In this document: positions 63,030 to 64,000 of the stretch, piece after piece | Numbering within the stretch: the stretch's first letter is position 1 | How the letters are laid out: each line of letters begins with the position of its first letter | Origin: Alphaproteobacteria bacterium HGW-Alphaproteobacteria-4 | GTDB taxonomy: Bacteria > Pseudomonadota > Alphaproteobacteria > Rhodobacterales > Rhodobacteraceae | Reading direction: 5' to 3' | DNA: 64,000 bases | NCBI GenBank assembly: GCA_002842855.1 | Contig: PHEE01000014.1 | Span: 1-64,000, forward strand | Notes under the pieces: generated by a model | Database searches by the model: none | Told to the model about the DNA's origin: nothing | What the model saw: the letters and a program-made list of their open reading frames with translations, nothing else | Program-made: the position numbers and the translations under genes

Positions 63030-63473
63030 TCAGACCTGCCCAAGGGCCACTTGCATAAAGTGCCGGTCACCGGCGTTGCCGAGTATTGCGGCGGCGGCAT
63101 CGGCCCTTAGCCAGACCGCGCGATGGCCCGGCTCGCTCGGCTGCGCCAGGCGGCGGGTCGGGCGGGCAAGGTAGATTGTGCAGATCTTTTCCGCCCAGCG
63201 GTCGTATTCGGGCATGTAGGCAAAACGGCGGAAGGCGCCAATGCGGCGGGGGGCGGCAATACCCCAGCCAGTTTCTTCGAACACCTCGCGGCGAAGCGCG
63301 CGCAGCGGGCTCTCGCCCGGGTCGATGCCGCCGCCCGGCAATTGATACTCTGCGCGCGGCTCGGCCTGATGTGTCAGCAAGACGCGGTTACCAAGCAAGA
63401 GCACCGCATAGGCGCCGGCCCGCAACCGATAGATTTGCCCGCGCCGGACCGGCTCGCCAAATCTGCGGATCAT
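63030..63473 (-). CDS. Nudix hydrolase
   Basis: 147 residues. The Nudix box runs from GGGIDPGE to REVFEETGW at about 48-71 (the full GX5EX7REUXEEXGU consensus, with catalytic glutamates). N-terminal VLLLGNRVLLTHQAE typical of the fold. It cleaves nucleoside diphosphates linked to another moiety; the substrate cannot be told. A Trp/Arg-rich tail is not unusual. Confidence 0.88.
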   Translation of the reverse strand: MIRRFGEPVRRGQIYRLRAGAYAVLLLGNRVLLTHQAEPRAEYQLPGGGIDPGESPLRALRREVFEETGWGIAAPRRIGAFRRFAYMPEYDRWAEKICTIYLARPTRRLAQPSEPGHRAVWLRADAAAAILGNAGDRHFMQVALGQV

Positions 63474-63561
63474 GCATTTCCCCTTGGCAGCGCGGCGTCA
63501 GCCCCCATATAGGCGCGGTATGCCAGCCCTTGGCGTGCAATGAAACCCCCGAGGCCCTCAC

Positions 63562-64000
63562 ATGATCACGCAATTGCCGACCGAATGGGACGACACTGTC
63601 CTGCCTTTTCAGCTTGACCACGCCGATGTGCGCGGTCGCGTGGCGCGGCTTGACGGCGTGTTGCAGGCGGTGTTGGCGCAGCATGCGTACCCGCCCGCGA
63701 TCGAGGCTTTGGTGGCGGAGGCGGTGCTTTTGACCGCGCTGATCGGTCAGGCCATAAAATTGCGATGGAAGCTCAGCCTGCAAATCCGCGGCAAAGGCCC
63801 GATCCGCATTATCGCCACCGATTACTACGGCCCCGGCGCAGCGGGCGAACCCGCACGCATTCGCGGCTGGGCGAGTTTCGACGCCGAAAGGCTCGATCCT
63901 GCGGCAGACCCGTTCAGTCAGATCGGCGAGGGCTATTTTGCCGTGCTGATCGATCAGGGTGAGGGCAGCGCGCCCTATAACGGCATCACGTCGCTTGCCG
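63562..64000 (+). CDS. hslO: Redox-regulated chaperone Hsp33, N-terminal part
   Basis: The gene starts at ATG 63562 and runs off the right edge after 146 codons. N-terminal Hsp33 pattern: LPFQLDHADVRGRVARLDGV, LVAEAVLLTALIGQAIKLRW, and GPIRIIATDYYGPGAAGEPA. The C-terminal zinc-binding cysteines that make the chaperone redox-sensitive are outside the window. GAGG lies a few bases before the ATG. Confidence 0.9.
   Translation, partial: MITQLPTEWDDTVLPFQLDHADVRGRVARLDGVLQAVLAQHAYPPAIEALVAEAVLLTALIGQAIKLRWKLSLQIRGKGPIRIIATDYYGPGAAGEPARIRGWASFDAERLDPAADPFSQIGEGYFAVLIDQGEGSAPYNGITSLA

Overview
The window is GC-rich chromosomal DNA from an alphaproteobacterium, most likely of the order Rhodobacterales. 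This rests on gene content: a CcrM-type GANTC methyltransferase, flagellar genes of the ancestral alphaproteobacterial type (FlaF, FlbT, a DUF1217 protein, short FlgJ with a separate lytic transglycosylase), a DUF4170 protein, and the block dnaA - rpsT - enoyl-CoA hydratase - mutM | ubiE - ubiB. I see no transposase, integrase, phage module, CRISPR array or rRNA. One tRNA gene (Arg, anticodon CCT) is present.

Layout. (1) 1-5107: the 5' end of dnaA, rpsT, an enoyl-CoA hydratase and mutM on the minus strand, then ubiE-ubiB on the plus strand. (2) 5104-30839: a compact flagellar cluster of 27 genes. It holds hook cap and hook-length control (flgD, fliK), a rod-cap module (flgJ, FlgN-like), flagellin with its post-transcriptional regulators (fliC, flaF, flbT), the export ATPase fliI, the rod operon flgB-flgC-fliE-fliQ-flgF-flgG-flgA-flgH plus a FliL-like gene, a long minus-strand operon (FliL, DUF6468-like protein, MotE-like protein, motA, a 766-residue unknown exported protein, lytic transglycosylase, flhA, fliR, flhB, FliJ-like), and fliF-fliH-fliN-fliP. 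Genes for FlgE, FlgK, FlgL, FlgI, MotB, FliG and FliM are not in it, so the flagellum must be completed from elsewhere. (3) 30860-44112: rsmD, a ferredoxin reductase-like flavoprotein, a peroxiredoxin, the run smc-ridA-gdpD-GNAT, lrgA-lrgB, accD-folC and zapE. (4) 44203-53998: lipid A genes waaA-lpxK, a CoA-transferase, dsbA-like, dciA, mutY, alkB, a lipoprotein, ccrM and rnhB. (5) 54113-64000: small exported proteins, a membrane-anchored winged-helix protein, tRNA-Arg, a GntR-like LacI regulator, mogA, argG, a low-complexity exported protein, ilvA, an Hpt protein divergent from a receiver-PP2C phosphatase, a Nudix hydrolase and the start of hslO.

Regulation readable from sequence: GANTC (CcrM) sites lie upstream of dnaA, ccrM and smc; CtrA-like half-site pairs with an 11-bp offset lie in the two divergent flagellar promoter regions fliI/flgB and fliL/fliF; two strong hairpins lie in the flagellin leader just upstream of the FlaF/FlbT pair; and a GTTA-N4-TAAC operator lies in front of the LacI-family gene. 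Together they suggest a cell-cycle-linked, CtrA/CcrM-type programme for replication, chromosome organisation and motility. That reading is inference from motifs.

The least explained genes are the 766-residue exported protein behind motA, the membrane-anchored winged-helix protein at 54947-55651 with its small exported partner, and the exported Gly/Asn-rich protein at 58888-59769.
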